Assembly: GCA_018697195.1 (NCBI GenBank)
Contig: CM031878.1
Coordinates: 72,471,351-72,535,350 of the forward strand
Direction of reading: 5' to 3'
Length of the DNA: 64,000 nt
DNA from: Certhia americana
Taxonomy: Eukaryota; Chordata; Aves; Passeriformes; Certhiidae
In this document: one piece after another, positions 25,384 to 39,314 of the stretch
How positions within the stretch are numbered: the stretch's first letter is position 1
Layout of the letters: every line of letters begins with the position of its first letter
Notes under the pieces: generated by a model
What the model was told of the DNA's origin: nothing
Databases searched by the model: none
What the model saw: the letters and a program-made list of their open reading frames with translations, nothing else
Position numbers and translations under genes: made by a program

Positions 25384-28323
25384 CTGTGTCATTGCCTGTG
25401 ATTTGAATAACATACAATCTTATGTCATTATCAGGGTGTGAAGTAGAAGGAGACACTTCCTGAGGTTGCAAGGCCTCTGTGGCCTCCTTCACTTGGGGTG
25501 GAGCAGTAGGTCGTGCCACTGCCGTGGCAGTTGACGCTGTGAAATATTCCTTATCAATTTCTGGCTCTAGCATCTTTCCTGGCAGATCATCCTCAGCAGT
25601 GGTTTTGCTGGGAGAAACAGATTCATCAATTATGATGATGTCATGGCTTGTTACCTCCTCTTCTTCCTCAGGAATGATGCGTGGAGACTTTTGAGTGACA
25701 AAAGGCTTGGTTGCAGATGTAGGCTGAATTTTGTCTACAGCACCAGTGGAAGGTGTTATGCTACTGAGAATCGTTGCCTTCTCTGTTGCAGTAGCTGCAA
25801 AGACAGCTGGCCTGGTTTCCTCAGGTTCTGTAGTCATTCCTGAACCTTCCATAGCATGGCTTGGAGAAGCTCCCAGAGTCAGGTCAGTAATGCTTTCCAC
25901 AGTGGAATGCCCTGCTGGCATCGTATGGGAGGGTGGCACAGAATCCCAGCTCCCTGCATCATCTTCCTCCCTGGTGGGGGCTCCTGGGCTGTCCTCTGCC
26001 TTTGCTTCTGTTCCAGCAGTTATGGGCACCACCTCAGTGACCCCCTCACCCTGGTCAGGAGCAGTTTTAGCTGCCGGAGTCACCGTGAGGTGCAGCCAGG
26101 TGCTGGTTTCCTCAGGTCCCAGAACTCCTCTGTGGTCTGTGAATGGCACTGCGGGCACAGGTCCCTCTGTGGCTGGGTATGTCTCATCATAAGCTGAGCC
26201 TGTCTCATCCTGCCTCTCCTGAACTGCTGTTTGAGGCCATTCAGGTCCAGGTGACATCTCTGGTTCGTGTGTGTGGGCAGATGTCACAGAAAGCGTGGGC
26301 TCTGTGGCAGTTCTTGGTTCCAAACCTTCGTCCAGTGTGAAGAGCTCTGGGAACACCTTGCTATCTTTTGCAGTTGTTTCTGTTGCTTCTGTATGAAAGA
26401 TATCATCAAAAGGAGTCTGATCAGTAATTGGCATATCTCTAGTGACCTCACTCTCTACAGTAACTGGAACTAGGGAAGCATCATATTCCTTCTGTGGAAC
26501 TGCAGTATCTACCTTTGTTACATCTGTAAATTTAATAGTTCCCTTTGTCCCTGACGTCTCATCTCCTTCATGCTCAGTTACCTCCACAGCTGTGGGCACA
26601 GCACTTGGCAATACAGTTACACTTGGGGAGCTAAAAGACCCTATGGTTGCACTACTTTCTTCCACTGGTATTTTGGATACTGTGCTCATTTCCAAATCCA
26701 AAGAGCTGCTCGTGTGAGATACACTTGTAGTGTCTCTACTCTGACCAAAATCAGCTGATACAACTTCTTCATCCCTTGTGGTCTCTGCTGGCTCCCTGCT
26801 CATCTCAGTTGCATCTGTAGCTGCTGAAATTGTAGCTTCTGGATGCACTGTGGATTCCACAATTTGCCCTGGAGATGATGTAGGCTCCATTCCAGAGAAG
26901 CCGTCCTCTGTAGCAAACTCAGACACTCTTCCAGTGTGAGATGACTCTTCTGTCATATACCCCTCCTCTGTATCTGTTGGCAGCCACGTGCCAGAACTTG
27001 GAGGGGCTTGTGTGATCTTCTCCCTTGCAGAACATCCCTCAGACTCTGCTGTAACACAGGGAGGAATGGTGGCTGTGGAATGAGGGACCTTCACATCTGC
27101 TGTCCTTGTTTCTGGCTGTTTTGTTTCCTCATGCTCCTCTAAGGCAGCTGATGATTCCGTCTGCTGAGATGAGGGGATAAGAGACATGGTGGCTTCTCCA
27201 AAGCTCAGCAGGGAACCAGTGCTTCCTGAGATGGCCTCAGATTCTGTTTGATCTGTTTGATCAACAGAAAAGGATACAGGTATTCCAGATGTCACGGTGG
27301 GCTGCACATCCCTCATGTCCTCTCTGCTCCCTTGAGCCGAGGCCTCGCTGTCAAAAGCTGTTGCAGAGCTAAATTTAACCCATGGTGTTGACTCTTTTGT
27401 TGCAGAAAACTGTCCCGTGGTTACTGTGTGCTCATCTGGGAGTGTCTCTGATGCAGCAGGCACTTCTGATCCTGGGGCATGACCAGCAGCCTCTTCAGAA
27501 CCTGTGCCAGGCACAGCAGTGTGTGTGCTCTCACTGCCCTCCCTCTCTGCAGACTCTTCGGTGAGCAAAGCTTTAGGGATCACCACAGTTGTAAGTTTCT
27601 CATCAGATTTTGCCTCCATTGATGTTTTTGTGGGTGTATTTGTGAGGTGGGCACCATGAGACACATTCTCTTTCGTAAATGAATCTGAAGTCCCTGTCCT
27701 GGCAGCCTCTCTCCGAGAAGTCTGTAAGAAGCCATCTGTAGCTGTCCTCAGGGGACCCACTTCTATTTGTTCAGTCTGATTATCAGCATCATGCTTTTGT
27801 GCCTCTCCTGTTTCAGCATCTTCCCAAAAACCAGTGGAACTCTTAGCTACAGCTGTGCTATCCTGAAAAATTACAGAGGTCAAGAAAGCGTCCTCAATGC
27901 TTTCAGACCTACCTTGTTCCTCGGGCAACTCTGCTTCAGAGTAAGTGTGATCCAGTTCCAAATCTGGGGACGTGGTGTCTGTTAGCCTGGGTGAGACATC
28001 GTATTCAGTCCTTCCCAGGGTGTCATAAGTGAATATTTCGCCATCGGTGACAGTCTGAGGTAGAAGGGTGGTTAATGGAATGTTCTCCATGAGCACCTCC
28101 ATCTCCCTTTTCTCCTCAGCCACATCAGTAGTCATTTCTGTGTCTTCTTCAGACTCTGGGGTTGTTTCCTCCAAAGAAACTGTTTGGGTGGCAGGCACTT
28201 CAGTAAGTGGGGTCTCAGAGATGGGAGGTTCGAGGGGAGCTCCAGCAGGTGACAATATCACGCTGTCAGTTCTCAGGGAGGTCACAGGCTCAACAGTCGT
28301 AGGCTCTGTTGTGACTTTTTTAG
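25384..28323 (-). CDS. VCAN: Versican exon 7: GAG-alpha domain
   Basis: This is one 2940-nt open exon (980 codons, close to the human 987 from memory) encoding the first chondroitin sulfate attachment region. It is alternatively included in V0 and V2. The sequence is low-complexity Ser/Thr/Glu/Pro-rich with scattered Ser-Gly, including one Gly-Ser-Gly ([11 protein letters not shown]). Human-like blocks are QIEVGPL at 27749-27769 and, near the end, [11 protein letters not shown] followed by HPDNDI. The start is set by acceptor ttttttttaag and phase-1 CT, giving Pro-Lys-Lys after exon 6; human V0 also has Pro-Lys there. An acceptor 9 nt further in (28314) has the same phase and could be a minor alternative. 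The donor is ACA G|gtaaga. Two cysteines at 27032-27058 are unusual for a GAG domain. Confidence 0.96.
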
Positions 28324-31300
28324 CTTAAAAAAAAACAAAACAGAAGAAGGCATGGTCAGTACACAAGTTACTTCAATTCATTGGTTTGAATATTTCCGAC
28401 AAAAAACTAAATGCCACGCTGAAAAATAAGTGATAAGTTCAAAGGCTTTAGGTAGTTCTTTAGAGCATTGAATGACATGCAATAAAACACTGTGAAGGTG
28501 CAGAATGCCTAACTTAAAGTCAATGAAGTGGAAAAAGTAGCAATATTCTTCATATTTGTGCCTTATATAATTACCCCTAGAAGTCCTTGTGTTACATGTG
28601 TTAACATCAGCCAGCCAGGCACTGATCTGGGGATATAAACGCCATAAAAGCTTATTTCAAGATGTGACAAATGAGCAGAAAGCTGTGGGTTTTCTTCAAA
28701 GCTTGATGCAGTGTCCAACTCAGATGTATAAAGGGAGTGAAATAATGCTTTAGTTTATTTTCAGCACATAATTACAAACTGCAAAAAGGAATCCTCACTG
28801 CAGTGAGAGTGTGCTCAAGCAGCAGGATCAAGCATGCCACCAACAAATACTGCTGCTGCCCTGCCTTTAAATTATGCTGGGAGAAATTTACTGTGGGGAA
28901 AGGTGAGAATGTTGAACTGTAAGATCATAAACTTAATGCTACTAAAATGATGTTGATCTTTGGAAAACGCTTCAAAGATGCACATCTGAAACTCCTCCAC
29001 ACACAGAAATGCCCCCATGGGAGTGCTGAACATGCAAAGGCAAAGTGTTGAACCCTCTGGATGATGGGAAACGTAAGGGAGTTGTTATCCTAGATGAACA
29101 GGAGACACAAAGAAAAGTCCTCCCAGTGACCCAAACTGTGATGTTTTAAACAATCTGATGGCCTTGCTGCTTGCCTAGCCCATATTTCCATGCCATATGA
29201 GGAGGAAATGTGTGCCAGCACGGGAAGGTGTGTCAGCAGATTTTAAATTCCTGGGAAAAGTAATTGCTCAGAAAAAAAGAGTTTTTCCTTAGGAAAAGCC
29301 CAGGTTGGAATGATCTTCCCTTCTGCGAGTTTTTCCAGATCAGTAATCTTCAGAAGGGCAACAGGAGTAGATGGGTGGAAGATGTGAATGTCTTAAACCA
29401 ATTCTGTTAACTGCTAAGTGACTGAGAGTCAAAATCTTCATAAGGATGCAAATAATGCAAAATACAGCTTTTAAATCACACTAAGTATATGAAGAATGCA
29501 TTAAACAGTCTGTGCTTATGAGGACTCACTGTTTACCAGACAGTACATCTAGAACTTCTTGCAAAATAAGATCTTGCTTAGCATGGAATAGATCAAATAA
29601 TTCTCTTCCCCTCACATACAGAAATCAAAAAAAGTTACATTATTTTACAGTTTATACTCAAGAATAAGCAGCATGCATGCACAAATCAGGATTTTTTCAT
29701 GCACCTTTGGCTAAGTAGGTGCCCCTTTGATACCTGCAGATATGAATTCTGCATGTGCAAGTCAGCATCATTCAAATATTTGTTCAGTTTCACTCAGCTT
29801 TGAAAATGCCACCTTTTGCAAGATTCACCCTGAAGCAGGAGGGACTGACTGGTCAGAGGATGACTGCTCAAGATTTCTAGAAGACCATGCAGAGCTACAG
29901 AGTAGGAAAATGAGGTGAAAATGTTGATATTTCAGCTTTCCTGAATGAGAAGTGAAAGTGAAAAGGAAATTGTGAGGGCAAGAAAATATGACGTCACTGT
30001 GTTTAGAAGTGGTGGTGCTCTTTGCCAGCAGAAAAAAAAAAGGAGCAGATTCTTTTCCCTGCCACACATTAAAACTTTCTGTGGTTTTACAAAAAAGATT
30101 TAGCTGCATATATACATACATTATTTTCTTTTTTTTTATAGGTAAAACATTTGGTTGAGCAAGAAGGAGTAAAGTTCTTGAATCCCTGCTAAGCAAATCA
30201 TCGCCTGAACACAAGAGATTTTTGTGTTTGGGGTTCCACAGCCTGGAGTGGATGTCTGCTGCTTCTTTCAGTCTGTGAGACAGTGCTCACACAATCAAGA
30301 ACCAATAAATTCCTGCCATTTTTCCCTCCCCTCTCTGCTTGCATGGGGCTGGTAAGAGGATGGACACAAAAGTTTTACTCCACAGCTTGGGAAAAAAAGG
30401 ATACACACAAGTGGTGTGTGCTGCTGAGTGGTAGCTGTTAAATCTCTACCAAAGAATTTACCAATTCTCCTCAATGGCTATTTTATTTTTTAATTTTTTT
30501 TAATGGTGAAATGGAAAGGAGGCAGCAAAGTCTCAATCTCTCCCTTTTAATCACAGGATTGGTTTCCTTAAAGTGGATGGAATTGGCTTTGCAGCCAACA
30601 CAAACACTCACCCAGGCCCCAGCTGCCATACTTTGAGTGACCATCAGGATCACCCTCTGGACACATAGGAAAATGTTATTACCTTCTAACAGAACTAGGC
30701 AGAAATGAGGGCAATGTGGATAAATTTTTTAAATCTGTGGAAAAAAAAAGGTAACTTTACTTCATCACTGCTGGGAAATTGAGTACACTTACTCACAGCT
30801 GCTTAGGCAGCTTCCAAATTTCCAAGAAATGCTTGGAAGTCCCAAGAGTTCACATATTTATGCCTGGGATGCAGATATTTATTGTTCATGACTTATTATC
30901 TGCTAATGACTTGACAGAATAGGTACACATTTATTATGCCAACCTGAAAAAACACCAAGCGTATTTGGTTTGCTTATATTAATAACTGAATCAATAAATA
31001 TTACCTTTATAGAGTGTTATAAGTAGAGCCCATATTTTTTAAGAGTTTATCAATAAACAGTCAGATTTTCTCCCATGGAAACTCAATGTGTGCAATTCAG
31101 CTCTGGTTAAAATCAACTAGAGGGCCTCTAAAGTCACTTTGTCAAAACAATTACATGTAAGCATTTTCACTCACATCATTCAGGACTGCAAACATATTTG
31201 AGCAGATTAAAAAAAAAAAAACTGACAGCTTTTCTTCAATGAGAAATCTATCCATGTTATACTTTTTTTTGTGTGTGAAAAAAAAAAATAAACAAAGGGA

Positions 31301-32447
31301 AGGTTGCTTTTTTAATAGACAACACCAGTTTGAGCTGTCCTCCACTCCACCCAGATGTTTTGCATTACTGTACTCCTTGCATCATGCGTGCAATATGCTA
31401 TCTCCTTTGTCCTCCTTCTGGTTCAAGACATGAGGCAGATTTTCCTAATAAAATTCATGAACATATTAGCAGCAAGAAAGCAAATTATCTCACCAACAGC
31501 TGCTCATATCAAAGACTATCTTTTTTTTCTTTTTTTTTCTTTTTTTCTTATTTTTTAAATTTATTCCTTCTACATTGAACAACATGAATGAAGTTGATTT
31601 TGGAAGGGCTGTATTACTTTGCAGAAATGTTATACTTTTTCACTCTCTATTTATCTATTTTATGCTTTTACCATACAGCATTTTCTTTCTCTTCCTTTCC
31701 ACCACGATTAAAACAAGTATTCAAAATTATGTAGCAACACTGAAACCTACTATTTTTTTCAAGGAAATCAAACTGCACAACTTCAGACATGGTTTAACTT
31801 TGCAATTACCAGATAAGGATTTTAGTATGTTTTATGCTGTTTAATTCGGGATTAGTATTAGTATACTTTATGGAGGAGAAATGCTTATTTTAAAAACTAT
31901 ATCTATTGTAATTTATGGTTTTTCAGTATGTGAATCTAAGATGTACCTATCTTGAACTCCTTGGGCAATTTTTCTGCACTCAGAAATACTATTTATCTGT
32001 TTACATTTAAGTATGTACCTAAGAACCTGGAAGGATATAGGCCCTATAGGCAGAGATTGTTTTGAGTCATTGCTAACAGCCAAAACAATAAAAAATTGCT
32101 TTAAGTTGGAACAAAAGCTGGAAATAGTGAATTCTTTCTGTGAATTTCAGCCAAAATAAATTATTACAAAATATAAGAAATGTTGAGACACTCAAAATTA
32201 ATGCTTGAAATCTTTGAGTCCAATTTGAGCACGACACCAATGCAAAGAGCTGCTTTGCTTAATTTTTACATATTTTTTATATCCTGATTTGTTAAGTTTC
32301 TTCTTGGTGCCTGTTCTTTCCCTGCTACCAACCCTGGCAGAGCGGACAGCCGTGAATGTTCCCCTGAGTCCAAAATTTTTGCCAGCTGGAGTTTAAATTA
32401 CTGGCAGAACCTTCCAAGCTGAACAAGTCTAAGATTAAGAACAGATT

Positions 32448-32493
32448 AAAAAAAAAATTAAAAAAAAAAAAAAGAAAAAAAAAAAAAAAAAAA
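32448..32493 (+). repeat. Poly-A tract
   Basis: An A-rich run with three interruptions. Confidence 0.9.
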
Positions 32494-32833
32494 CCATAAA
32501 TTGGTGCTCTGAGTTACAGACTGAGCAAGAAACCTCTGATCATGGCACTGATCCAGTACCTGCTCGTTCATGCTTTTTCAGAAGCAGTGGTGCACAGGGG
32601 ATGTGGAATTTTCTTCATAAAGAGTGGGACTTTTGATAGCAGAATTCAAAATCTGACAGTGCAGCTGTAAGAATTTCTCTGTAACTCCAGGTGTATACTC
32701 CCACTCACCTACATTGTGTTTTGACATTGAAATCAAAAGCCATAAGTAATGAGAAAAATATGAAAATCTAAATGCAGGATCAGTTCCTGCTCACAAAGCT
32801 TGTGCCATATCAGAGAAAACCAAAGAGATTCTT

Positions 32834-32859
32834 AAAAAAAAAAAAAAAAAAAAAAAAAA
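32834..32859 (+). repeat. A26 homopolymer
   Basis: Twenty-six consecutive A. Confidence 0.95.
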
Positions 32860-35780
32860 CAGAAATTTAAAAGCTATCAGTCTGTCTTATTTAAAAGAAA
32901 ATCTTAAAATGAAAAGTTTTGCATACTCTTCACACCACTGCCCAAGATCTTTTCTTCCAGCTAACAAAACAGCAAAGGCAGCAGCTCTTTTAGCTCTGTG
33001 GACACAAACATTCTTAAGTAAAACCACTTGCTATTTCATAACTTCTAAAGTTATGAAAGGTTGAAGGGGAAAAGATACCTTATATTATCTCCTGGATCCC
33101 CCACATGCAAGTGCAGTTCTGTGAACAAATTATAACCTGCCAATCTATCCACAAAACAACAATAGCAAAAAGCATTTCTCTTTCCACATTATTTATTATG
33201 AAACTGCCAACCAGGACAAAAAACACAAAAAAAATTTTAAAAAAATCAGCAAGCCTCTTTTAGTCAGCTCTTCTTAATTAAATCTGTAGCCCAGCACCAA
33301 ATAAAAGCAATGATCTTTGTTTTGTGACTGTAAAAAACAACTGAAAACCAAAAAGGGATGAGAGTATGACTTGGATAAGAACTGACAGCAGAATTCTTGG
33401 TGCTCTGCTCATCCCACCTGGAGTGAAAGGTGGAAAATCACCCCTGTCTGCTGTGGATGATACCCAGACCCCTCAGCAGTAATGGAGCAAAGGTGACAAA
33501 CAGCAAAATAAATTCATGTTTTCTGCACTCAAATACTTAAAGAGGTGGACCTTCACTTCTTCACATTGTTGTTCCTGATCCTATTCCTATTACCTGACCC
33601 AACCAGTGATCTGAGGCAATGGAAGGAAAACTCCTCCAACTGTGTCTTCTTCTCTTTCCTCTCTCCCTCTGGCCACAATTAGAGGTTGTCCTTAAAGCAC
33701 TCACTTTTGAATCACTCAGGTAAATGCAAGTTCACTTGCTCAGGCAAAAGCAGCATCTCCTGCCCAGCACTTCATGGTGCTCCAAACAGCTGCTCCTCAT
33801 ACATCAGTCAGGTTGATGAATCTCTGTGCCTACTTTACACAGCATTTAAAAGGCTGAGCTACACCCAGCTACCACATCCTTCCCCTCCTTCTCAGGGTGG
33901 GATACTGCTGAGATGTAGATCATGGGCTGGTTTGGAGTGGGCTGAGACCTTCTTGCAGTTTTCAGTGGTCTGACTGAGCCCTGAAACCCCTGAAGCAGAG
34001 TGTGGTGAGGAAGCTGCTGGGAGCTGTCAGTGTGCTGGTTACCATGAGCCCAGCAGAGATGCCACTGGGGATCTCTGCAGCTGTGCAGGTGTTGACAAAC
34101 AGTATATCTGAGAGAAGAACATAAATCTACTTTCCTAGGAAAATGATAAAAGGCTGGAGGCTGTCTGGGGGCAATGTCTTTGCACAGCTTCACCTTCACA
34201 GAGAGACAGCCTGAGCAGAGCCAGCAGCCCTGCACACCCTGTGGCCAGTGTCCTGACCTTGGGATCCTCGCCTGCCCAAAGGCATTCTGCTACTGGACTC
34301 TGAAATGTTGGAGCACACTGTGTCGTTTATGCCCAGCACTGTACTGTACTTCTGAGATAATATTTTTTTTTTTTTCCCTTCAGATTGGCAATTTTGCTCC
34401 TCATGCCTAGCCACACCCTAAGTCTTCGTTATTCTGCATCCGTTCCTAAACTGGTCAGAAATCCACAGATCTCCCATAGCACAGCTCCTGACATCAGGCT
34501 GGAAACAGTTCCCTCATCCAGGAAATAGCTGGGACACGCAGCTACCGACGGTTGCTGTGGAGAAGGACAGAGCTGCCCAGCTATTCAAGGTTTTCCAAGC
34601 TAAGTCACATGCAGCAGAAGGGAAAGACGGAGTTTCTCCTGCCAGCTTTTGAGCTGTGCCTAAAAGCCTTTATCCTTCCTGCTGCTGGACAAGAGGAGCA
34701 CTGTGGATGCTTCCTGAGGCTGAGCCTGCCATGGTGGTGGCTTGTGCTGTAGGACACCTCAAAACTCTGTGAAGGTCATAATTTGCTATATTTCTTCTAC
34801 AAAATCGTGCTCTGATTTTGAGCTTCACATGGATGAAGCATCAAAGCAAGAGGCCCTCAGCCTCAAGCAGTGGCAGGCTTGGATCTGCTCTCAGTGGGAC
34901 TGTATTGAAACAACCAAAGCAGCGTGGACTCCATTCCTGAAGAACACACATGGCAACACCATCCCAGAACTGGAATTTTCCGATCTCCAGCTGAATTTAA
35001 ATTGCGATGCCAAACCAAAGTGGTATAACGAAAGAGAAGTAATAAAGGTGCATGAAACAAAGTCAAAATGAGAGAGGAAAATGGGAAAGAGGATGGACAA
35101 ATCCAGAGAGAAATGGTCAACACGTGTTTTGAGTCAAGTAAAAAATGTTTTGCTGAAAGACCAGCCAAAACCAATACAGGTCTATGAAAGAATTCAGCTT
35201 TAATAAATCAGTAAAAAGGGGATTCTCAGCAAAAAGGGGATTTATGTTTCAAAAAATTCAACCACCTCTGTGTACGAAGCTCATCAAGTTCAGCTTTGTT
35301 GCAGGTATGTAAGTTAAAAACCTGAATGCATTTTGATTGGTGCATTTCTGGAGTGCAATTTGTTCTACAGGTGCTGTGGGATTAAAAGCCCCATCCAAAG
35401 TCATCTGAAGTCTGTGACAAGATTTCTACAAGGTCCAGTGAATTAGGACTGGAGAGACTGGTAGGCTGAAGTATAGGATTAAATAAATCCCCTGTAGCTC
35501 TCTGAAATAACTAATTATTAAATATGTATCTATTAAAAGCATTTTCTTAATGATAAAATGTTTTCATCTCTTACAAATTATTATAAGTGCTCAGCAACAG
35601 CTGTTCTATTTATATATTTTTCTTCAAATTTAAACATGTTAATATAAGTCCTATATGTTAACATTTGAAAAACTTTCCCTCTGATGATGGCCTCCAAGGA
35701 ACTGCAAGTACTTAATCATGTGTCTAACTTGAAACCCTTTCGGGCTCCATCAGATACATGATTAGGTATCTCTCAGAGTG

Positions 35781-35821
35781 AAAAAAAAAAAAAAAAAAAA
35801 AAAGAAAAAAAAGAAAGAAAA
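35781..35821 (+). repeat. Poly-A/purine tract
   Basis: An A23 run followed by GAAA-type sequence. Confidence 0.9.
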
Positions 35822-37725
35822 GGTCTGGCAAAAGCCTTGGAGGCATGAAACGAAACACACAGATAATGTTTCAGAAACTTAGACCCATGTGGTTTTTGAA
35901 GAGTGAAAAGCACTTGTGATCAAAGAGGAGAAAGTTTCAGGGGTTTTTAACAAGACTTTTTGATTTTAAATCATGTATTATTAGTCTGGGCCACTATTAT
36001 TTTCTTAAAGTCAAGACACTTCATACAATGTAATTTTGTACCCATAACACTGCTGAAGTTGAAATCCTGAACTTAACTGTACTTTAAAAGTTGTCCAGGT
36101 TGGCTGCTCTGCTGAAACTAGTGAATATCATTTTTAAATTGAATTTACTCCCTGTGTTTTTCATGTGTTTCAATAAATATGATTCCTCTTTAAAAGCAAG
36201 CAAAATGCTCAAAATGCGGATTGAGGTTTCTTAAAACCACAGATTACAATTAATATCTTGAGATTTTCCACCAGAGAGACTCATAATCATGGAACAGGAG
36301 GAAGGAAGAAGGAGATATTCCCTTGCTCAAATGCACAATTTGTCCTTGTGAGGACTGAAACAGCTGCCTGGTTTGGCACAGATGCACTGTGGTGTGACAG
36401 TGTGTCCAGGTGAGGAGGGAGACACACTTATGCAGCGTGAGACACTCAGTGAGAACAGGGGTACACTGAGAGCCCAGGTCCTGGGCAGGACAGTTTTGTT
36501 GTCAGACTCTGTGGGAATCACTGTGTGAAAGCTTAATGTCAACCCCAAAGCTGGCAGAGCTGGGGGACAGCGGGTTTTGTGACGGGACTGAAGCTTTGAA
36601 ACAGAGATAATGGGAAATTTCAGAAGAAACGTCCAGACAAAAGATGATTTGAAACAAAAGGTTTAAATTCAAGCCTTCTGCTCTCATACAGAGCCTTTCT
36701 TTTTATTTTTTTTATCTTCTCGCTTTTTCTGCCCCAAAGAAGGGACTGGCTCCAAGGCCCCAGTGGGAGAAGGTGACTCACTCTAAAGCCACTACACCAG
36801 GCAGCTGCTTGAGATGTGGAGGACCAACATGCTGGGCAGGGAGTCTCATTACTCACTACTTGCATAAATCTTTTAGCAAAAGCAATGAGGAGTCACAGCT
36901 GGTTCCGCTGAGGTCCCAAGCACCTTCTGAGGGGGAGAGAGAGCTTTCAGTAACTTCTGAAATTTGTGGCACCCTGAAGGAGGGTACAGCACTATACCCC
37001 TGGATTTCGCTACACAAAGCCAGATGTATCTGGCAAAACCTAAGTCCTCTAGACAGCAGAGTTTAATTAACTGTGATATTCTGTTGTTTGTAATTAAAAG
37101 TGCTAGAGAGCCACTCTGTCGCTACCAAATTGTTTTGGTTCTGTTTAGTCTTATTTTCTCTTGTAAAAAGGTTTAATGGTCCTGAACTGTCTATTCCTGG
37201 GTTGTAAAGTGATGAAATATTTATTCTTTATATACCACGGGCAAGACTTTGCAGGAAAAGCCTTTATATAAAAGGCAACAACTCAGTACCTATCAAGGTC
37301 ACTTTTAGAACAAATGGTGTGTTACCACAAACTGTGCTAACTAAAACCTCTGGAACGAACATTGTAAAGGCACATTTTGCTTGAAAGCGGCGAAATTCAC
37401 AAAAACAAACAGCAGGTTGGAATTTGTCCTAACTAAAGACCAGATTACAGGCAAAATGTTCAGTTCTTACCCCAGTCTTTTAGAGGGACTTATGAAACGC
37501 ACCCTCATTAAAGTCTTTTTTATCCACAACACTTTAAACAGGTCATAAACAATTTGGAGTAGGAACAGAAGGAGTGATATGACAAAATGCTGCTCTGCAG
37601 ATTAGAGCACAGACTCCTGAACTTAAGTCCTTTTTCCTGTAAGCAGTTCCATTAGGACTATTTCCACATGCAAAGTTTTGGAACATCATACTCACAAACT
37701 ATAAAGGAAAATTAAAACAACAAAC

Positions 37726-37884
37726 CAACACTGTCTGAGAACAGCCAGACCATAATGTTGCAGCAGATGTTGGGATTTGTTCTCAAAGAGTAAGATTTGC
37801 TCATAAATGGGTCTTCAGTGCCTGAGCTGGAAAGATCTGCAGCTGCAGTAAGTTCATCATCCACAAAAACGGGGACAGTACGAA
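37726..37884 (-). other. Candidate cryptic exon in intron 6 (low confidence)
   Basis: This is a minus-strand open segment of 159 nt with an AG acceptor (gaaatgtgcag) in phase 1 and a weak phase-1 donor (TTG|gtttgt), so it could be inserted between exons 6 and 7 without a frameshift. It would encode RTVPVFVDDELTAAADLSSSG and then TEDPFMSKSYSLR, acidic and Ser-rich like a proteoglycan linker. The C-terminal part (NICCNIMVWLF) is not GAG-like, and the pyrimidine tract is poor. It may be chance. Confidence 0.2.
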
Positions 37885-38558
37885 CTGCACATTTCAAGAA
37901 GTTCTGAGTTACAGTCACTGGACTGAGTCCAAAAACACCTAAATATTCCTAGCTAATGACCAAGTTCTGAAATTTTAGCTCAACGTTAATGTCAGTTGTG
38001 CCATTTGAAACAAGGAACTTTCTTGGACAGAGAGGTCTGCAGGGAAATAGTTGAGCTGTCCAACTTCCCCTGAGCTGAGGCTGCAAGTCTCAGGGAAGCA
38101 GGATAGTATCTGGGAAGCTGGTGAACCTCTTGGGACAACAGGAACCCAGTCAAGGAGAGGCTGCACCATAATAGCAGAGCCAGTCAGCTGGCAGTGAAGA
38201 TAGATGGTGTTACAGGGCAATATTTGACCTCAAAAGAAAGTTGGCAGGTGTGGAGGACATCTGGTTTAGTTTGGTGAAGTCCTGAATGTGGCAAGTGCTT
38301 GAAGTGCCTGTGAAAATATCAGGAGGGAAACAAGCAGCAGTAAGAAAGGCAATTTAGACCACCCATGGGCCCATGAAACACTGAGTAAGAAAGAGAAAGA
38401 ATGGGATGGGATAGCCTGCCTGGGATCCAGAGACAGCTCCCAAATTACTGGCATCTGAGAGATCTGAAAGTGGCCAACCTTGTACACAGACCATGAACAG
38501 CTTCTCTTGCCACCAGCATTGGAGACAGAACATCCATTGTTCGCCTTCAGGATATTTA

Positions 38559-38690
38559 TCACAGAACCACAGAACAGATGTGGTTGGAAAAGACCTCTGG
38601 AGATCATCTAGTCCCCTGTCAAGGCAGAGTCACCTGGAGGAGGTGACATGCCCAGGAGGACTTTGAATGTCAGCCTTGAATGTGTCCATT
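38559..38690 (-). mobile_element. CR1 LINE fragment, degraded
   Basis: The plus strand reads tcacagaaccacagaac, then ggttggaaaagacctctgg and agatcatctagtcc, the reverse of a CR1 3' end. It then fades into a diverged segment with a ggaggaggtgacatgccc block. It lies about 270 bp inside intron 6 from the exon 6 donor, in the same direction as VCAN. The boundary on the high side is uncertain. Confidence 0.75.
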
Positions 38691-38831
38691 GACGAGGTGC
38701 AAAGATACCAAGGTGCACTGAGGCACCAAAACATGAAGCACCCACAGACTCAAAACACGGCTCAAGCTGAAATCTTACCTTAAAACTCTGCCCGTCTTCA
38801 CCTGCCAATGTTACTTGCAACTTCAACTTTA

Positions 38832-39314
<483 letters not shown>

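Noticed and set aside
33846..34235. Minus-strand 129-codon open frame in intron 6
   Set aside because: It has no recognisable domain, no convincing splice sites and composition typical of intron; chance open frame.
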